A stretch of 64,000 nucleotides of DNA from Pontibacter sp. G13 (GTDB taxonomy: Bacteria; Bacteroidota; Bacteroidia; J057). Made by a program: the position numbers and the translations under genes. Below the pieces are notes generated by a model. It was not told the origin of the DNA. It saw only the letters and a program-made list of their open reading frames with translations, and ran no database searches. Below are positions 9,291 to 18,776 of the stretch, piece by piece (the stretch's first letter is position 1; each line of letters begins with the position of its first letter). The stretch is taken from positions 6,572,001 to 6,636,000 of the forward strand of contig NZ_CP134696.1 of assembly GCF_031851795.1 (NCBI RefSeq), given 5' to 3'.

Positions 9291-10868
9291 ATGCACGTAA
9301 GACCCGTACCCTTGAGCGCTTCTACCAAAAATATTAGACAAGATTACTTGTCAGGGGCCCAATCACTCAGCCCCTTTTACCAATACGCTGTCCAAAACCC
9401 CGATTTCAAGCAAGTCATTGCCGATAAGTCGAAACAAGATGTGGATCGAGAAACGCTTGTTTCGGTTATTCGGCAGCAATATGAAGGCCTTGAAACCTCG
9501 GAACTCACCCAGCGGAACATCGATCTTCTCCTCCAACCCAGTACATTCACGATCACTACCGGACATCAGCTCTGTCTGATGGGAGGGCCTATGTTCACCA
9601 CTTACAAAGTGTTGTCCACTATCAAATTGGCTGAACAATTGTCCAGTGCGATGGGCGATTTTCAGGTAGTTCCAATTTTCTGGATCCATACCGAGGACCA
9701 CGATTTTGAGGAGATCAATCATTTCTTCCAGTCTTTTGGCGCCAAGAAGACCTATCGCGGTGCCTTTGAAGGAATGGTAGGGAATCATATCCTAACGGAG
9801 GAAATTCTCGACCTACTCCCAGAAGATTTGGATGAGTCTCTCAAAGAGGCATTCAAGCCCGGAAGAACCTTGGCTGATGCATATCGGCGGTTTATGAATG
9901 AATTGTTCGGCAAATACGGGATTGTAATGCTGGACGCTTCCGATGCTCGATTGAAAGCTACCTTCGCACCAGTACTTCGTGCCGAGTTGAGGGAAATGGC
10001 TGGTTTTCAGGCGGTCAATCAGACCTCTGGGCAGATGGCTGCTGCTGGGTATCCACTTCAGATTTCTCCGAGAGAAGTCAATCTGTTCTATTTGGATGAG
10101 ACTGGCCGAAATCGGATCGTGCCAGAGAATGGACATTTTTCCGTGCTCAATAGGGAGTATCATTGGGATCATGGTCAATGGGAGCAATTGATCGAGGATG
10201 AGCCTAATCGGTTCAGCCCAAATGTGAGCCTGCGTCCGCTCTATCAGGAGTGGATTTTGCCTAATTTGGCATATATCGGCGGCTGGGGGGAATTGTCCTA
10301 TTGGCTCCAGCTCAGAGGGATTTTCGAGCGATTCGAGGTGAATTTCCCAGTTTTGCTCCCTCGATTCAACGCGACGCTGTTCACGGCAGAACAAGCACAG
10401 GCTTGGAAAGAATTGGGCTTCGAATGGGAAGATATTCGCCAACCTTTACACAAACTCTATGATCAATACCTTCCCAAGGTTTGGGACAGTCAGGTTTTTG
10501 ATGAGATGGAGACTCAAATCGTGGAATTGCTTGGACAATTCACCGATTATATAGATCAGGAAATTTCGCCGACTTTGGCGAGATCCGGAGATGCACTCAA
10601 AACCAAGAATGTCAAGTATCTCCAAAACCTGCGCAAAAAAGCCGGGAAGGTGTTTCGAGCCAATAATCGGGAACCTTTCGAACGAATTGAGGAGGTCAAA
10701 TCTCAAGTTCAGCCAGATGGCTTGGTTCAGGAGAGATTACTTGGGCTGCTCGGATTCGAAGGATACACTCCACAAAATATCGTGGATTTCGTATACCCAC
10801 ACGTCGATCCCTTAAATTTCGAGCATCAGTTTTTGGTGTTGCCTCCAGTTTCAGGTGAGACTGTTTAG
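9291..10868 (+). CDS. bshC: Putative cysteine ligase BshC (bacillithiol biosynthesis)
   Basis: A 525-residue protein, the family length. BshC adds cysteine to GlcN-malate in the last step of bacillithiol synthesis, the main low-molecular-weight thiol of Firmicutes and many Bacteroidota. Family signatures seen are SPFYQY near residue 25, TITTGHQLCLMGGP (about 84-97), the FWIHTEDHDFEEINHF segment (about 124-140), a YPLQISPREVNLFYL region, and a C-terminal coiled coil (about 400-475). It starts 22 bases after the DUF445 gene on the same strand. bshA and bshB are not in the window. Confidence 0.93.
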   Translation: MHVRPVPLSASTKNIRQDYLSGAQSLSPFYQYAVQNPDFKQVIADKSKQDVDRETLVSVIRQQYEGLETSELTQRNIDLLLQPSTFTITTGHQLCLMGGPMFTTYKVLSTIKLAEQLSSAMGDFQVVPIFWIHTEDHDFEEINHFFQSFGAKKTYRGAFEGMVGNHILTEEILDLLPEDLDESLKEAFKPGRTLADAYRRFMNELFGKYGIVMLDASDARLKATFAPVLRAELREMAGFQAVNQTSGQMAAAGYPLQISPREVNLFYLDETGRNRIVPENGHFSVLNREYHWDHGQWEQLIEDEPNRFSPNVSLRPLYQEWILPNLAYIGGWGELSYWLQLRGIFERFEVNFPVLLPRFNATLFTAEQAQAWKELGFEWEDIRQPLHKLYDQYLPKVWDSQVFDEMETQIVELLGQFTDYIDQEISPTLARSGDALKTKNVKYLQNLRKKAGKVFRANNREPFERIEEVKSQVQPDGLVQERLLGLLGFEGYTPQNIVDFVYPHVDPLNFEHQFLVLPPVSGETV

Positions 10869-11008
10869 GTGGCTAGTGCTTCTGATTAAGGACAGGGACT
10901 TGATAATTGGCAAAAACTTGCCGTTATTTCATGTAGTTCCTATCGATTAAGATGGAAGGCAGTTTGTTCCATTCATGACGATCATCGGGAATTTCTACTC
11001 AACCGTAT

Positions 11009-11791
11009 ATGTCCAGAGAACGATACAGAAGAAGAAGTAGCTTTACAGAAGAATTCGATACCTCGTTGATGTATGACGATATCGAAAAAATTCGTGAGCG
11101 CGAACAGGAAGAAGAAAAGGATCAGAATGCCAAACTCGGATATGCGGGTACTATGGCATTCGTAGCAGGTTCTGCACTGCTGGTCGTAGGGATCATCAAT
11201 GCTGTGGGAGGAGGTACGATTCTGCCTGACCTCATGCAATTCCTGCAGGAGTTTGGTCTGCCGATCGTCGGTTTCGGAGCTTTGGGATACGGTTTCTACA
11301 AAATGCTCAAATTGGCCTTTCGTCAGAAAGAACTCAATTTCCCTGCCCTAAATGTCTATCGCAAGTCCAAGCCTGTTCCACCGCCAGTGAAGGAGGAGCG
11401 CAGTACTACTTCCCATACACGAAGTACCGCCACCGAAGGGAGAGCACGTACTCGGACACGTGACAGAGATCAGCAGCGTTCTTATTCTTCTACCCAGAAT
11501 AGGTACCAACGTAGACCCAAGACTTATCGCCGCGCTTCTCACCGCAAGGCCCTGAGAAGAAGCCGCAACAACCGCGTTTTCTCTGGCGTTGCCGGAGGAA
11601 TCGCCGAATACACCGGTATTTCTGCTGCACTTATCCGCTTTGCTTTTATCCTGAGCATGATCATGATGTCAGGAATGCCGATTTTCATTTATCTTTTGCT
11701 TTCTATCGTGCTGCCAGCCAACTACGATTCCATTCAGGATGAAAATCAGCGCGGTTCTTCCGGAAGAACTTCCTCTAGCTTTTCGACATGA
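11009..11791 (+). CDS. PspC domain membrane protein
   Basis: A 260-residue protein. The N-terminus is basic and charged (SRERYRRRSS), then two membrane segments (about 47-68 and 77-98), a low-complexity Arg/Ser/Thr linker (about 125-180), and a C-terminal PspC domain (about 186-245): RVFSGVAGGIAEYTG, then a hydrophobic helix ending in IVLPAN. PspC domains in other bacteria belong to envelope-stress sensing; here no PspA or PspB homolog is nearby. The stop overlaps the start of the following lipoprotein gene (ATGA), so the two are translationally coupled. Confidence 0.85.
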   Translation: MSRERYRRRSSFTEEFDTSLMYDDIEKIREREQEEEKDQNAKLGYAGTMAFVAGSALLVVGIINAVGGGTILPDLMQFLQEFGLPIVGFGALGYGFYKMLKLAFRQKELNFPALNVYRKSKPVPPPVKEERSTTSHTRSTATEGRARTRTRDRDQQRSYSSTQNRYQRRPKTYRRASHRKALRRSRNNRVFSGVAGGIAEYTGISAALIRFAFILSMIMMSGMPIFIYLLLSIVLPANYDSIQDENQRGSSGRTSSSFST

Positions 11792-12678
11792 TATTTGAAC
11801 AAGAGAACACGACATATTTTCCAAAAAGCATAGCCGGATCACTCAGATTCGGTTTTTGCGTGTTGGGCCTAGCCTGGTTGATTACGGGATGCGATTCAGG
11901 TCCCAAGTTTTGCACTGAGCACTACTCCAATGGTCAAGTCAAATACTCCGTCCAATGCGATCCTGCTACAGGGGATTACATGGGATTGATGAAGGAATAC
12001 CATCGAAATGGCGAGCTCTGGAAGACCCGGTACTTTGATGAGGGAAAGGAGAACGATACGACCTATTTCTTCTACTCGAAGACTGGAGATATATTCCGTA
12101 AACTGCCGATGCAGAATGGAGAGAAGCATGGGCTTGCTCAATCTTTTCATCCAGATGGCACTCTCAAGCAATCAGGAAGATACCAGTTCAACCGCAAGGA
12201 AGGGGAACATATTTCTTTCTATTCCAATGGTGAAATGGAGAGTCGGATCGTATTCGAAGGCGGGACCGAAGTGGGGGTTAGGACTGATTTCTTCAAAAAT
12301 GGAGCGGTCAAATTTCGAGGCGAATTCAAGGATGGTGAGCGACATGGGGTTTGGAAGTATTATGACCGATCGGGGAACTCCTTGGCGGAATTTACTTTCC
12401 GAAATGGTCAGCGTATGGGACCATTTTCTATTTTTAGACCTAATGGCAAGATGTACTTGATGGGAAGTTACACCCTTGGGATGATTGACTCCGAACTGCA
12501 TTACTTTACTGTCAATGGGAGTAAATTTGCTACCGAAGACTGGAGAATGGGGGAGAACCAAGATTATGACGCCATCAAGGGCTTGAAGCAAAGCTACGAG
12601 GAGGATTTTCAGAAGTTCTACGTACATTTGGATAAGGTATTCATTTCTGTCAAAGGAGATGATATCAAGATCAAGTAG
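11788..12678 (+). CDS. MORN-type repeat lipoprotein (YwqK-like)
   Basis: A 296-residue protein. A signal sequence ends in a lipobox (LITGC, Cys about 36), so it is probably outer-membrane or periplasm-anchored. Residues about 45-235 are tandem repeats of roughly 20-24 residues of the kind seen in MORN/YwqK antitoxin-like proteins: HYSNGQVKYS, YHRNGELWKT, FHPDGTLKQSG, FYSNGEMESR, FFKNGAVKFRGEFKDGERHGVW, FRPNGKMYLMG. Such repeats form beta-hairpin arrays, often for protein or lipid contact. The ATGA overlap with the upstream PspC gene suggests a two-gene envelope unit. No toxin partner is seen. Confidence 0.85.
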   Translation: MIFEQENTTYFPKSIAGSLRFGFCVLGLAWLITGCDSGPKFCTEHYSNGQVKYSVQCDPATGDYMGLMKEYHRNGELWKTRYFDEGKENDTTYFFYSKTGDIFRKLPMQNGEKHGLAQSFHPDGTLKQSGRYQFNRKEGEHISFYSNGEMESRIVFEGGTEVGVRTDFFKNGAVKFRGEFKDGERHGVWKYYDRSGNSLAEFTFRNGQRMGPFSIFRPNGKMYLMGSYTLGMIDSELHYFTVNGSKFATEDWRMGENQDYDAIKGLKQSYEEDFQKFYVHLDKVFISVKGDDIKIK

Positions 12679-12696
12679 ACCTTTTTCCCTAATAAC

Positions 12697-12918
12697 ATGA
12701 CCACTTTCTACCTGCTCAAAGTAAAAGGCAAGGCCAAAATCCCGGATTATATCCAATTGCGGGACGATCAACTGACCCTCATCGGGTATTTCCGTCCTGG
12801 CCGCAAAGAGCGACTCTCCAAAGTCGTACCTAATGACGCCCATGCAGAACAGCTCCAATCCATCATTGATGCGGGTCTGGAGTATGGGAAGATGCAGAAA
12901 GTTGATATAAAAGACTGA
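12697..12918 (+). CDS. Conserved-looking small hypothetical protein
   Basis: A 73-residue soluble protein beginning MTTFYLLKVKGKAKIPDY with no signal peptide or membrane segment. It lies 18 bases after the lipoprotein gene and 17 bases before the FtsE-like ATPase gene, in frame with a co-directional operon, which supports it being a real gene. I do not recognise a functional domain. Its position next to ftsE suggests a structural or regulatory accessory role, but this is inference only. Confidence 0.65.
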   Translation: MTTFYLLKVKGKAKIPDYIQLRDDQLTLIGYFRPGRKERLSKVVPNDAHAEQLQSIIDAGLEYGKMQKVDIKD

Positions 12919-12935
12919 CCCTACCACATTCCACC

Positions 12936-13658
12936 ATGAGCTTCAATGCTGAACCAATCGTGCGATTGGATTCCGTTTCGAAATCCTTTGGGGACCATCA
13001 TGTCCTCGAAGCCATTTCGTTTACGCTTCAAAAGGGAGAGTTCGTCTATCTCGTGGGAAGAACAGGTGTCGGCAAAAGTACCATCCTCAAGCTGCTATAT
13101 GGGGACGTGAAAGCTCAATTTGGCAGTATCGAAGTGGGGGAGTTTCAGCTCAAGGACATTGGGCGTGATCAAGTTCCCATGCTTAGAAGGCGCCTGGGAA
13201 TTGTCTTTCAAGACTATCAGCTGCTGCCAGATCGGAATGTATACGACAATATCTTGTTTGCCCTGAAGGCGACTGGCTGGAAGAAGTCCTCCTCGATCAA
13301 GCAGCGAATTTCTGAGGTGCTGATGAAGGTGGGGATGTCCGGTAAATCTGAAACCATGCCTCACCAATTGTCTGGTGGAGAGCAACAGCGGGTGTCTATT
13401 GCTCGAGCCTTGATCAATGAGCCAGTCTTGCTGATTGCCGATGAGCCTACAGGTAATCTCGATCCTGAGGCTTCCGCTTACATCATGGAGATCTTGAGGC
13501 GAATCAACCTCTCTGGTACAGCTATCATGATGGCTACCCATGAGTATTCCTTGATCAAAGAGTACCCTGCCCGTGTACTAGAATTGGACCAACGCAAGGT
13601 CAAGGATTATGAATCTGGGCCTCAATTTCTCTCTGCTTACGGCTCACGATTACATTAA
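12936..13658 (+). CDS. ftsE: FtsE-like ABC transporter ATP-binding protein
   Basis: A 240-residue ABC ATPase. Walker A is GRTGVGKST (41-49), the Q-loop glutamine is at 92, the signature is LSGGE (145-149), Walker B is LLIADE (165-170), and the switch histidine is in ATHEY (about 202). The sequence GRTGVGKST with FQDYQLL and the MATHEY end is typical of FtsE, which with membrane partner FtsX controls peptidoglycan hydrolases at division. No ftsX is in the window, so the partner must be elsewhere. An ATPase of the related LolD/MacB group remains possible. Confidence 0.8.
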   Translation: MSFNAEPIVRLDSVSKSFGDHHVLEAISFTLQKGEFVYLVGRTGVGKSTILKLLYGDVKAQFGSIEVGEFQLKDIGRDQVPMLRRRLGIVFQDYQLLPDRNVYDNILFALKATGWKKSSSIKQRISEVLMKVGMSGKSETMPHQLSGGEQQRVSIARALINEPVLLIADEPTGNLDPEASAYIMEILRRINLSGTAIMMATHEYSLIKEYPARVLELDQRKVKDYESGPQFLSAYGSRLH

Positions 13659-13723
13659 CCCCATTTCTGATGACGAATGAGACGGACTGCTGACAAAATG
13701 GCAGGATCTGTCTCTGTTTTTAT

Positions 13724-13731
13724 TATATTTG
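13724..13731 (+). promoter_or_regulatory. Candidate -7 promoter element for miaB operon
   Basis: TATATTTG matches TAnnTTTG exactly, 62 bases before the miaB ATG, in the only sizeable gap of the run ftsE-miaB-regulator-lptE-secG. A clear -33 TTTG is missing, so confidence is moderate. Confidence 0.4.
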
Positions 13732-13793
13732 CAATTCCCCACAAGGGAAGGTGGACGCTGTACCACCGATTCTTTCAAGACGAATAGGAGATC

Positions 13794-15302
13794 ATGCGCG
13801 ATAAAATCACCCAACGAACGTTTAACCCGGGTTTGTTGGACCGGACCATGGATGAGAGCAAGCAGGGGACCAGCTACATCGAATCCGAAGTGGTAGTCCC
13901 AGAAGGGATGAAATTGGCTTATATCGAAACTTATGGGTGTCAGATGAACTTTTCCGATACGGAAATCGTGGCATCTGTCCTTAAGGATATGGGGTATGGA
14001 TTCACCTCCAATGAGCATGAGGCGGATCTGGTATTTATCAATACCTGCAGTATTCGAGACAATGCCGAATCCAAGGTCTGGAAACGCCTCAAGAATTTCC
14101 GTAAGCAGAAATCCGATAATCCTGGCCTGATGGTTGGAGTATTGGGATGTATGGCCGAACGCCTGAAAACCAAGCTTCTCGATGAAGAGAAATTGGTGGA
14201 TCTGGTAGTGGGACCTGATGCTTACCGCGATCTTCCACGCTTGTTGGATGAAGTGGAAGGAGGGCAGCGTTCCGTCAACGTACTGCTTTCACGAGAGGAA
14301 ACGTATGCCAACATTGCTCCTGTTCGTCTGAATAGCAATGGAGTCTCGGCATTTGTGACCATCATGCGTGGGTGCGACAATATGTGTACGTTTTGTGTGG
14401 TCCCGTTCACAAGAGGAAGGGAGCGTAGCCGCGATCCATATTCCATCGTGGAAGAGTCTCGTCAACTGTACGATCAGGGTTTCCGCGAAGTGACCCTGCT
14501 TGGACAAAATGTGGACTCCTACAAATGGAGCCCCGATGATTCTCTGAAGGGAAAAGCTCAAATCAATAAAGCGGAAGCCAAGGGTGAAGAGATTGATGTC
14601 ATTAACTTCGCTCAGCTTCTGGAAATGGTAGCCAATGTGGCTCCAGATCTCCGCGTCCGATTCTCTACTTCCCATCCCAAGGATATCACAGATGATGTGC
14701 TCCATGCGATGGCCAAGTACAAGAATATCTGTAATTATATCCATTTGCCGGTTCAGTCAGGTTCAAGCCGTGTGCTCGAACTCATGAATCGTGGATATTC
14801 GCTTGAGTGGTATAAGCAGAAGGTGGATAGAATCTATGAGTTGATTCCCGATTGTGCCATTTCCACAGATATTATCACCGGGTTTTGCACAGAAACTGAG
14901 GAAGACCACGAGAAGACCATTGAGGTGGTGAACTACGCTCGATACTCACATGCATACATGTTTGCCTACAGTGAGCGCCCGGGAACTCCAGCAGCCAAGA
15001 AAATGGAGGATGATGTCCCTGAGGCTGACAAAAAACGTCGCTTGGCGGAAGTCATCAAATTGCAGAACGAGATTTCCCGTGAGCGCAATCTCGCGGATGT
15101 CGGGAAGGAGTTCGTCGTCTTGATCGAAGGGAATTCCAAGCGTTCTGAGCATGACTGGTGTGGCCGGAATGATCAAAACAAGATGATCGTATTCCCAAAG
15201 CAAGGAGATCTCAAGCCCGGAGACTATGTGATCGTCAAGGTCAAGGATGCTACAAGCGCAACCTTGCTGGCCGATATGGTTTCTGCAGAAGTACAATGGT
15301 AA
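13794..15302 (+). CDS. miaB: tRNA-2-methylthio-N6-dimethylallyladenosine synthase MiaB
   Basis: A 502-residue radical-SAM methylthiotransferase that modifies i6A37 in tRNAs reading codons that start with U. The UPF0004 cysteines are C49 (YGCQMN), C85 (NTCSIR) and C119 (LGCMAE). The radical-SAM motif is CDNMCTFC (C194, C198, C201) followed by [12 protein letters not shown], and a TRAM domain ends the protein. The YGCQMN signature separates it from RimO. The ATG at 13794 follows AGGAG closely; an alternative ATG is at 13848. It heads a co-directional run with the AAA+ regulator, lptE and secG. Confidence 0.95.
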   Translation: MRDKITQRTFNPGLLDRTMDESKQGTSYIESEVVVPEGMKLAYIETYGCQMNFSDTEIVASVLKDMGYGFTSNEHEADLVFINTCSIRDNAESKVWKRLKNFRKQKSDNPGLMVGVLGCMAERLKTKLLDEEKLVDLVVGPDAYRDLPRLLDEVEGGQRSVNVLLSREETYANIAPVRLNSNGVSAFVTIMRGCDNMCTFCVVPFTRGRERSRDPYSIVEESRQLYDQGFREVTLLGQNVDSYKWSPDDSLKGKAQINKAEAKGEEIDVINFAQLLEMVANVAPDLRVRFSTSHPKDITDDVLHAMAKYKNICNYIHLPVQSGSSRVLELMNRGYSLEWYKQKVDRIYELIPDCAISTDIITGFCTETEEDHEKTIEVVNYARYSHAYMFAYSERPGTPAAKKMEDDVPEADKKRRLAEVIKLQNEISRERNLADVGKEFVVLIEGNSKRSEHDWCGRNDQNKMIVFPKQGDLKPGDYVIVKVKDATSATLLADMVSAEVQW

Positions 15303-15330
15303 CCCCCAATTCATAAGATCTATCTGATCC

Positions 15331-16563
15331 ATGAGCATCCAGACAACCAAGCAGCGGTATGGCATCATCGGCAATTGCCGAGAAATCAATACTGCCGTGG
15401 AAATCGCCCTTCAAGTGGCGCCCACGGAGGTAACAGTATTGATCTATGGGGAAAATGGAACCGGTAAGGATGTTTTTTCAAGGGTCATTCATGATCATTC
15501 CAAACGCCGGCACAAGAAGATGCTGGCTATCAATACCGGAGCGATTCCTGCAGGTACGTTGGATTCCGAGTTGTTTGGACACGAACGAGGTTCATTTACC
15601 ACCGCCTACGAAAACCGAAAAGGGTATTTCGAAGAGGTAGAGGGAGGTTCGATCTTTCTGGATGAAATTGGAGAAATGCCCACCGAGACGCAGGCGCGAT
15701 TGTTGAGACTCCTTGAGAATGGAGATTTCCTACGAGTGGGTTCCAATAAGGTCATGAAGGCGGATGTGCGTGTGATTGCCGCTACCAATAAGAATCTGGT
15801 AGACTTAATCCGCCAGGGAAAGTTTCGGGAGGATTTGTTCTTTCGCCTCAATACGGTGAGTATCACCATTCCACCTTTGCGAGACCGTGGGGATGATATT
15901 GAGCTGCTATTCAGTTATTTTGCACTGGTTTTTGCGGAGAAATACAATCGAGATCCTTTGGTCTTGGATCAAGATGCCATTCCCCTGATGTACCAATATC
16001 GTTGGCCGGGGAATGTCCGTGAGTTACGAAATCTGGTGGAAAAGCTGACGGTCTTGGTCAAAGGAGATATTGTCAGCCCGACCATCCTGAAGAATAACTT
16101 GCTCATTCAAGACAGCTATTTGCCAAGCGTACTTCCCAATCAGCCTGGGCCGGAATCCACCAATTCCAATGCCTATGCAGAAGGAAGAGAAGGAATGCTG
16201 TTGAATATGATCTATGAGCTCGGCAAGGAAATGGCCGACCTCAAAAAGATGGTCTATCAGTTAGGCATGCAGCAGGGGAATATGCCTGAGAATGGCCGTC
16301 CCACTGGATATCCAATACCCAATCAGGGTGGAGGGTATGCGGTTGAACCGCTGGAAACGCCCGTTTATCAGGCCCCGATACAACCAATCCGTGAGCCTTC
16401 GCAACTTTTGGAGGAATCCCTTTCCCTCGAAAAGAAGGAAAAGGAGCTGATCACCAAAGCCCTCAACAAACATGGAAATAACCGAAAAAAGGCGGCTTCT
16501 GAGTTGGGGATTTCAGAGCGGACGTTGTATCGCAAAATCAAGAACTATGACATTGATTTATAG
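15331..16563 (+). CDS. Sigma-54 activator-like AAA+ / Fis-HTH transcriptional regulator
   Basis: A 410-residue protein with no receiver or other N-terminal sensory domain. The AAA+ domain has Walker A GENGTGKD (40-47), Walker B IFLDEIGE (about 108-115), the arginine-finger region FREDLFFRL, and the WPGNVRELRN motif. A variable proline-rich linker (about 270-365) leads to a C-terminal Fis-type helix-turn-helix (NNRKKAASELGISERTLYRKI). The loop that normally reads GAFTGA and contacts sigma-54 reads GSFTTA here (87-92), so sigma-54 dependence is uncertain. The gene order miaB-regulator-lptE-TPR-secG is one I recall from other Bacteroidota. Confidence 0.88.
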   Translation: MSIQTTKQRYGIIGNCREINTAVEIALQVAPTEVTVLIYGENGTGKDVFSRVIHDHSKRRHKKMLAINTGAIPAGTLDSELFGHERGSFTTAYENRKGYFEEVEGGSIFLDEIGEMPTETQARLLRLLENGDFLRVGSNKVMKADVRVIAATNKNLVDLIRQGKFREDLFFRLNTVSITIPPLRDRGDDIELLFSYFALVFAEKYNRDPLVLDQDAIPLMYQYRWPGNVRELRNLVEKLTVLVKGDIVSPTILKNNLLIQDSYLPSVLPNQPGPESTNSNAYAEGREGMLLNMIYELGKEMADLKKMVYQLGMQQGNMPENGRPTGYPIPNQGGGYAVEPLETPVYQAPIQPIREPSQLLEESLSLEKKEKELITKALNKHGNNRKKAASELGISERTLYRKIKNYDIDL

Positions 16564-17083
16564 TCATATAGGGACTATCTGGAAAATTCTCCTGATGGGA
16601 ATAATGGGCTTCATGCTCGCGGGTTGTAGTGTTTCATTCAATACCACAGGTACTGATGGTCGATTGCCCGATGATTATGAGACCATCAATATCGAGAACT
16701 TCAGCAATGAAGCGCGTACAGTTGTTCCGTACATGGCACCAGAGTTCACCCAGATGTTGCAGGATCGATTTTTGCGACAGTCTAGACTCACCTTGACCAC
16801 TTCGAATGCTGACCTGATGGTAAGCGGGAGCATTACTCAGTATCGGATTTCTCCGGTAGCCATTACCGGGGATGAGCGAGCGGAACAAAACCGGATGACC
16901 ATTGGAGTCAAAGTCGTGTTGGAGAACAATGTGAGGTCTGATGAAAGCGATGAATTTACGCTGACTCAGCAGCTCGATTTCAATGCTTCCGAAGATTTTG
17001 CCTCAATTGAGCGAGATTTGATTGAGGAAGTATTTGACCAGCTGACGCAGGATATTTTCAATAAATCACTAGGTAAGTGGTAA
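16547..17083 (+). CDS. lptE: LPS assembly lipoprotein LptE
   Basis: A 178-residue lipoprotein with a signal sequence and lipobox LAGC (Cys27). LptE forms the plug of the outer-membrane LptD translocon that delivers lipopolysaccharide to the cell surface. The mature part has the LptE pattern: INIENFSNEAR, a conserved PEFTQMLQDRFLRQSRLTL segment, SGSITQYRISP and a C-terminal IERDLIEEVFDQLTQDIFN helix. The ATG at 16547 overlaps the regulator gene by 17 bases. Identification rests on sequence pattern and position between the regulator gene and secG. Confidence 0.82.
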   Translation: MTLIYSHIGTIWKILLMGIMGFMLAGCSVSFNTTGTDGRLPDDYETINIENFSNEARTVVPYMAPEFTQMLQDRFLRQSRLTLTTSNADLMVSGSITQYRISPVAITGDERAEQNRMTIGVKVVLENNVRSDESDEFTLTQQLDFNASEDFASIERDLIEEVFDQLTQDIFNKSLGKW

Positions 17084-17087
17084 GCCA

Positions 17088-17873
17088 TTGGATCTAGCTG
17101 AACTATATCAAGCATCCTTCAGGAGACCCCTGACTGCCGAGGAAATGCGGTGGGTGGATACGCTTGTGAAAAAATTTCCTTACTTTGCCCTACCGCGAAT
17201 CTTGAAAGCCCGCGCCAAGCCAGATCGAGAGGAGGTATTCGAGGCATCCGCCTACGCTGTGAGCCGACCGATGTTGAGGAAGTTTTTGGGATTGGATGTC
17301 GCGAGGGTGAATCAGCGAGCATTTTCGGATATGGAATCAGTTTCTACATACCGACCCTTGTCAAGTGCGTTCACCGTCACCTATGACCATTTTTCGATTT
17401 TAGAGATGAAACCCATACCCTTTGTTCGACAACCAGTAAAATCAAGATTTTCTATCACTAGGCCTGTGGAGATGTTGCCGGGCTATGCCCGAATTCAAGG
17501 AAAGATTACGGAGGCAATGGCCAAATACGATCAGCTTTCCGAAACATTGAGGAACGAGATGAAGCTATATGCCACCCATCCGGTGGAAGCACGAATCCGT
17601 AGACAAGGAAATTTGATCGACCGCTTTTTGGAAGATTTGCCCAGCATGAAGCGGCCCAATCCGCTGGAAATGCCTGAGCAGACCGAAGCGCATGAAGATG
17701 CGATTACCAGCTTGGAGGAAGATGAGGAAATGGTTTCCGAGACATTGGCCAAGTTGCTTGTCATGCAGAGAAAGCATGAAGAAGCAATTGAAATGTATCA
17801 GAAGCTCTCCTTGCATTTCCCTGAGAAAAGTGGTTATTTTAATCTCGAAATTTCTAAAATCAAGAAGCTGTGA
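17088..17873 (+). CDS. TPR-like hypothetical protein between lptE and secG
   Basis: A 261-residue protein beginning at a TTG 5 bases after lptE; an in-frame stop lies at 17070-17072 and no better start is available. It is soluble with no signal peptide. The C-terminal 50 residues carry a tetratricopeptide-like helical hairpin (SETLAKLLVMQRKHEEAIEMYQKLSLHFP), preceded by an acidic stretch (about 200-215). The N-terminus (LYQASFRRPLTAEEMRWVDTLVKKFPYF) is a conserved-looking helical motif. The stop overlaps the secG start (GTGA). Function unknown; the position suggests an envelope-biogenesis accessory. Confidence 0.8.
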   Translation: MDLAELYQASFRRPLTAEEMRWVDTLVKKFPYFALPRILKARAKPDREEVFEASAYAVSRPMLRKFLGLDVARVNQRAFSDMESVSTYRPLSSAFTVTYDHFSILEMKPIPFVRQPVKSRFSITRPVEMLPGYARIQGKITEAMAKYDQLSETLRNEMKLYATHPVEARIRRQGNLIDRFLEDLPSMKRPNPLEMPEQTEAHEDAITSLEEDEEMVSETLAKLLVMQRKHEEAIEMYQKLSLHFPEKSGYFNLEISKIKKL

Positions 17874-18235
17874 TTATCATTCTTGTAACATTGTGCTTGT
17901 TGGTTGCAATCGCGTTGATCTTCGTGGTTGTTATCCAGAATAGCAAAGGAGGAGGTCTTTCTTCGACCTTCGGTGGTGGTGCGTCCCAAATCATGGGAGC
18001 CAGAAGAAGTACCGAATTTATCGAAAAGGCTACTTGGTACTTGGCAGCCGCGCTTGCTGTCATCGCATTGACTACTCATCTGTTGCCTCAAACCGGCACG
18101 ACTACCAGTGGTTCCCGCGTAGGATCCTACTTGGAAGAGTCTGGTTATGTTGCTCCAGCACCTACGCTTCCTTCTGTGGAGCAGGTTCAGGAAGCTGCAG
18201 AAGATGCTGCTGCTCCTGCTGGAGACGATCAGTAA
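17870..18235 (+). CDS. secG: Preprotein translocase subunit SecG
   Basis: A 121-residue inner-membrane protein starting at GTG 17870, overlapping the upstream stop by four bases. Two membrane helices (about 1-21 and 52-72) flank the SecG signature VVVIQNSKGGGLSSTFGGG. SecG is the auxiliary subunit of the SecYEG channel and stimulates export. A hydrophilic Thr/Ser/Glu/Ala-rich tail (about 75-121) extends past the core, a common Bacteroidota feature. A strong terminator follows at 18258. Confidence 0.95.
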   Translation: MIIILVTLCLLVAIALIFVVVIQNSKGGGLSSTFGGGASQIMGARRSTEFIEKATWYLAAALAVIALTTHLLPQTGTTTSGSRVGSYLEESGYVAPAPTLPSVEQVQEAAEDAAAPAGDDQ

Positions 18236-18257
18236 GCAAACAGATCTCGATATACTT

Positions 18258-18295
18258 AAGCCGCTCCCATATTTGGGGGCGGCTTTGGTGTTTTT
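18258..18295 (+). terminator. Intrinsic terminator after secG
   Basis: An 11-bp stem (18258-18268 with 18275-18285, one G-T pair) is followed by T-rich sequence to 18295. It ends the miaB-secG transcript and, being near-symmetric, could also serve the opposing gene ending at 18300. Confidence 0.8.
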
Positions 18296-18299
18296 GGGG

Positions 18300-18776
18300 T
18301 TATTGGTCCACCATGTCAAACAGTTTGTCCAAGAATCGTTCATATTGTCGAGAACGCCTTTTGACGTAGCAGGACTTGATTTCCTCTTTTTTGATATGGA
18401 GGCTGAGCATTACCTCCCGTCGACGGAGTTTTTTGTTTTGATTGGCCTCTTCGATCTCTTCGGGAGTCAGGCGCTCAAACAAGTCGTCGTAAATGGGCGT
18501 CAGCAGGCATTCGCATTTTATGTCAAGTTGTGTCTGTCGATCGCAATAGGACTTGAAGACCTCTTCCAGTGTACCCTGATGCACCAAAGCCTCTACCGCT
18601 TTTGATTTGAGATCGTCCACAGAACCCCCTTGCCAGAAGTACATGACTCCTAGGGTAATCAGGACGACATAAACGCCTTTCAGTAATACGCGAGCAACCT
18701 TGAAGGCTACTAGAATCCCCAAAGCGGCCGCAATGAACAACAATAGGGAATTCGTGGCTTCTGGATTCAGTTCCAT
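18300..18776 (-). CDS. Hypothetical two-helix membrane protein
   Basis: A 158-residue protein. Two hydrophobic segments (about 9-30 and 33-50) lie at the N-terminus, followed by a soluble region (about 55-158) rich in charged residues with three cysteines (YCDRQ, CECLL, SCYVK) and a basic stretch KKLRRREVML. I recognise no family. It is a single gene facing secG; the shared hairpin at 18258-18285 separates them. The clean frame, ATG start and membrane/soluble design support a real gene. Confidence 0.7.
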   Translation of the reverse strand: MELNPEATNSLLLFIAAALGILVAFKVARVLLKGVYVVLITLGVMYFWQGGSVDDLKSKAVEALVHQGTLEEVFKSYCDRQTQLDIKCECLLTPIYDDLFERLTPEEIEEANQNKKLRRREVMLSLHIKKEEIKSCYVKRRSRQYERFLDKLFDMVDQ

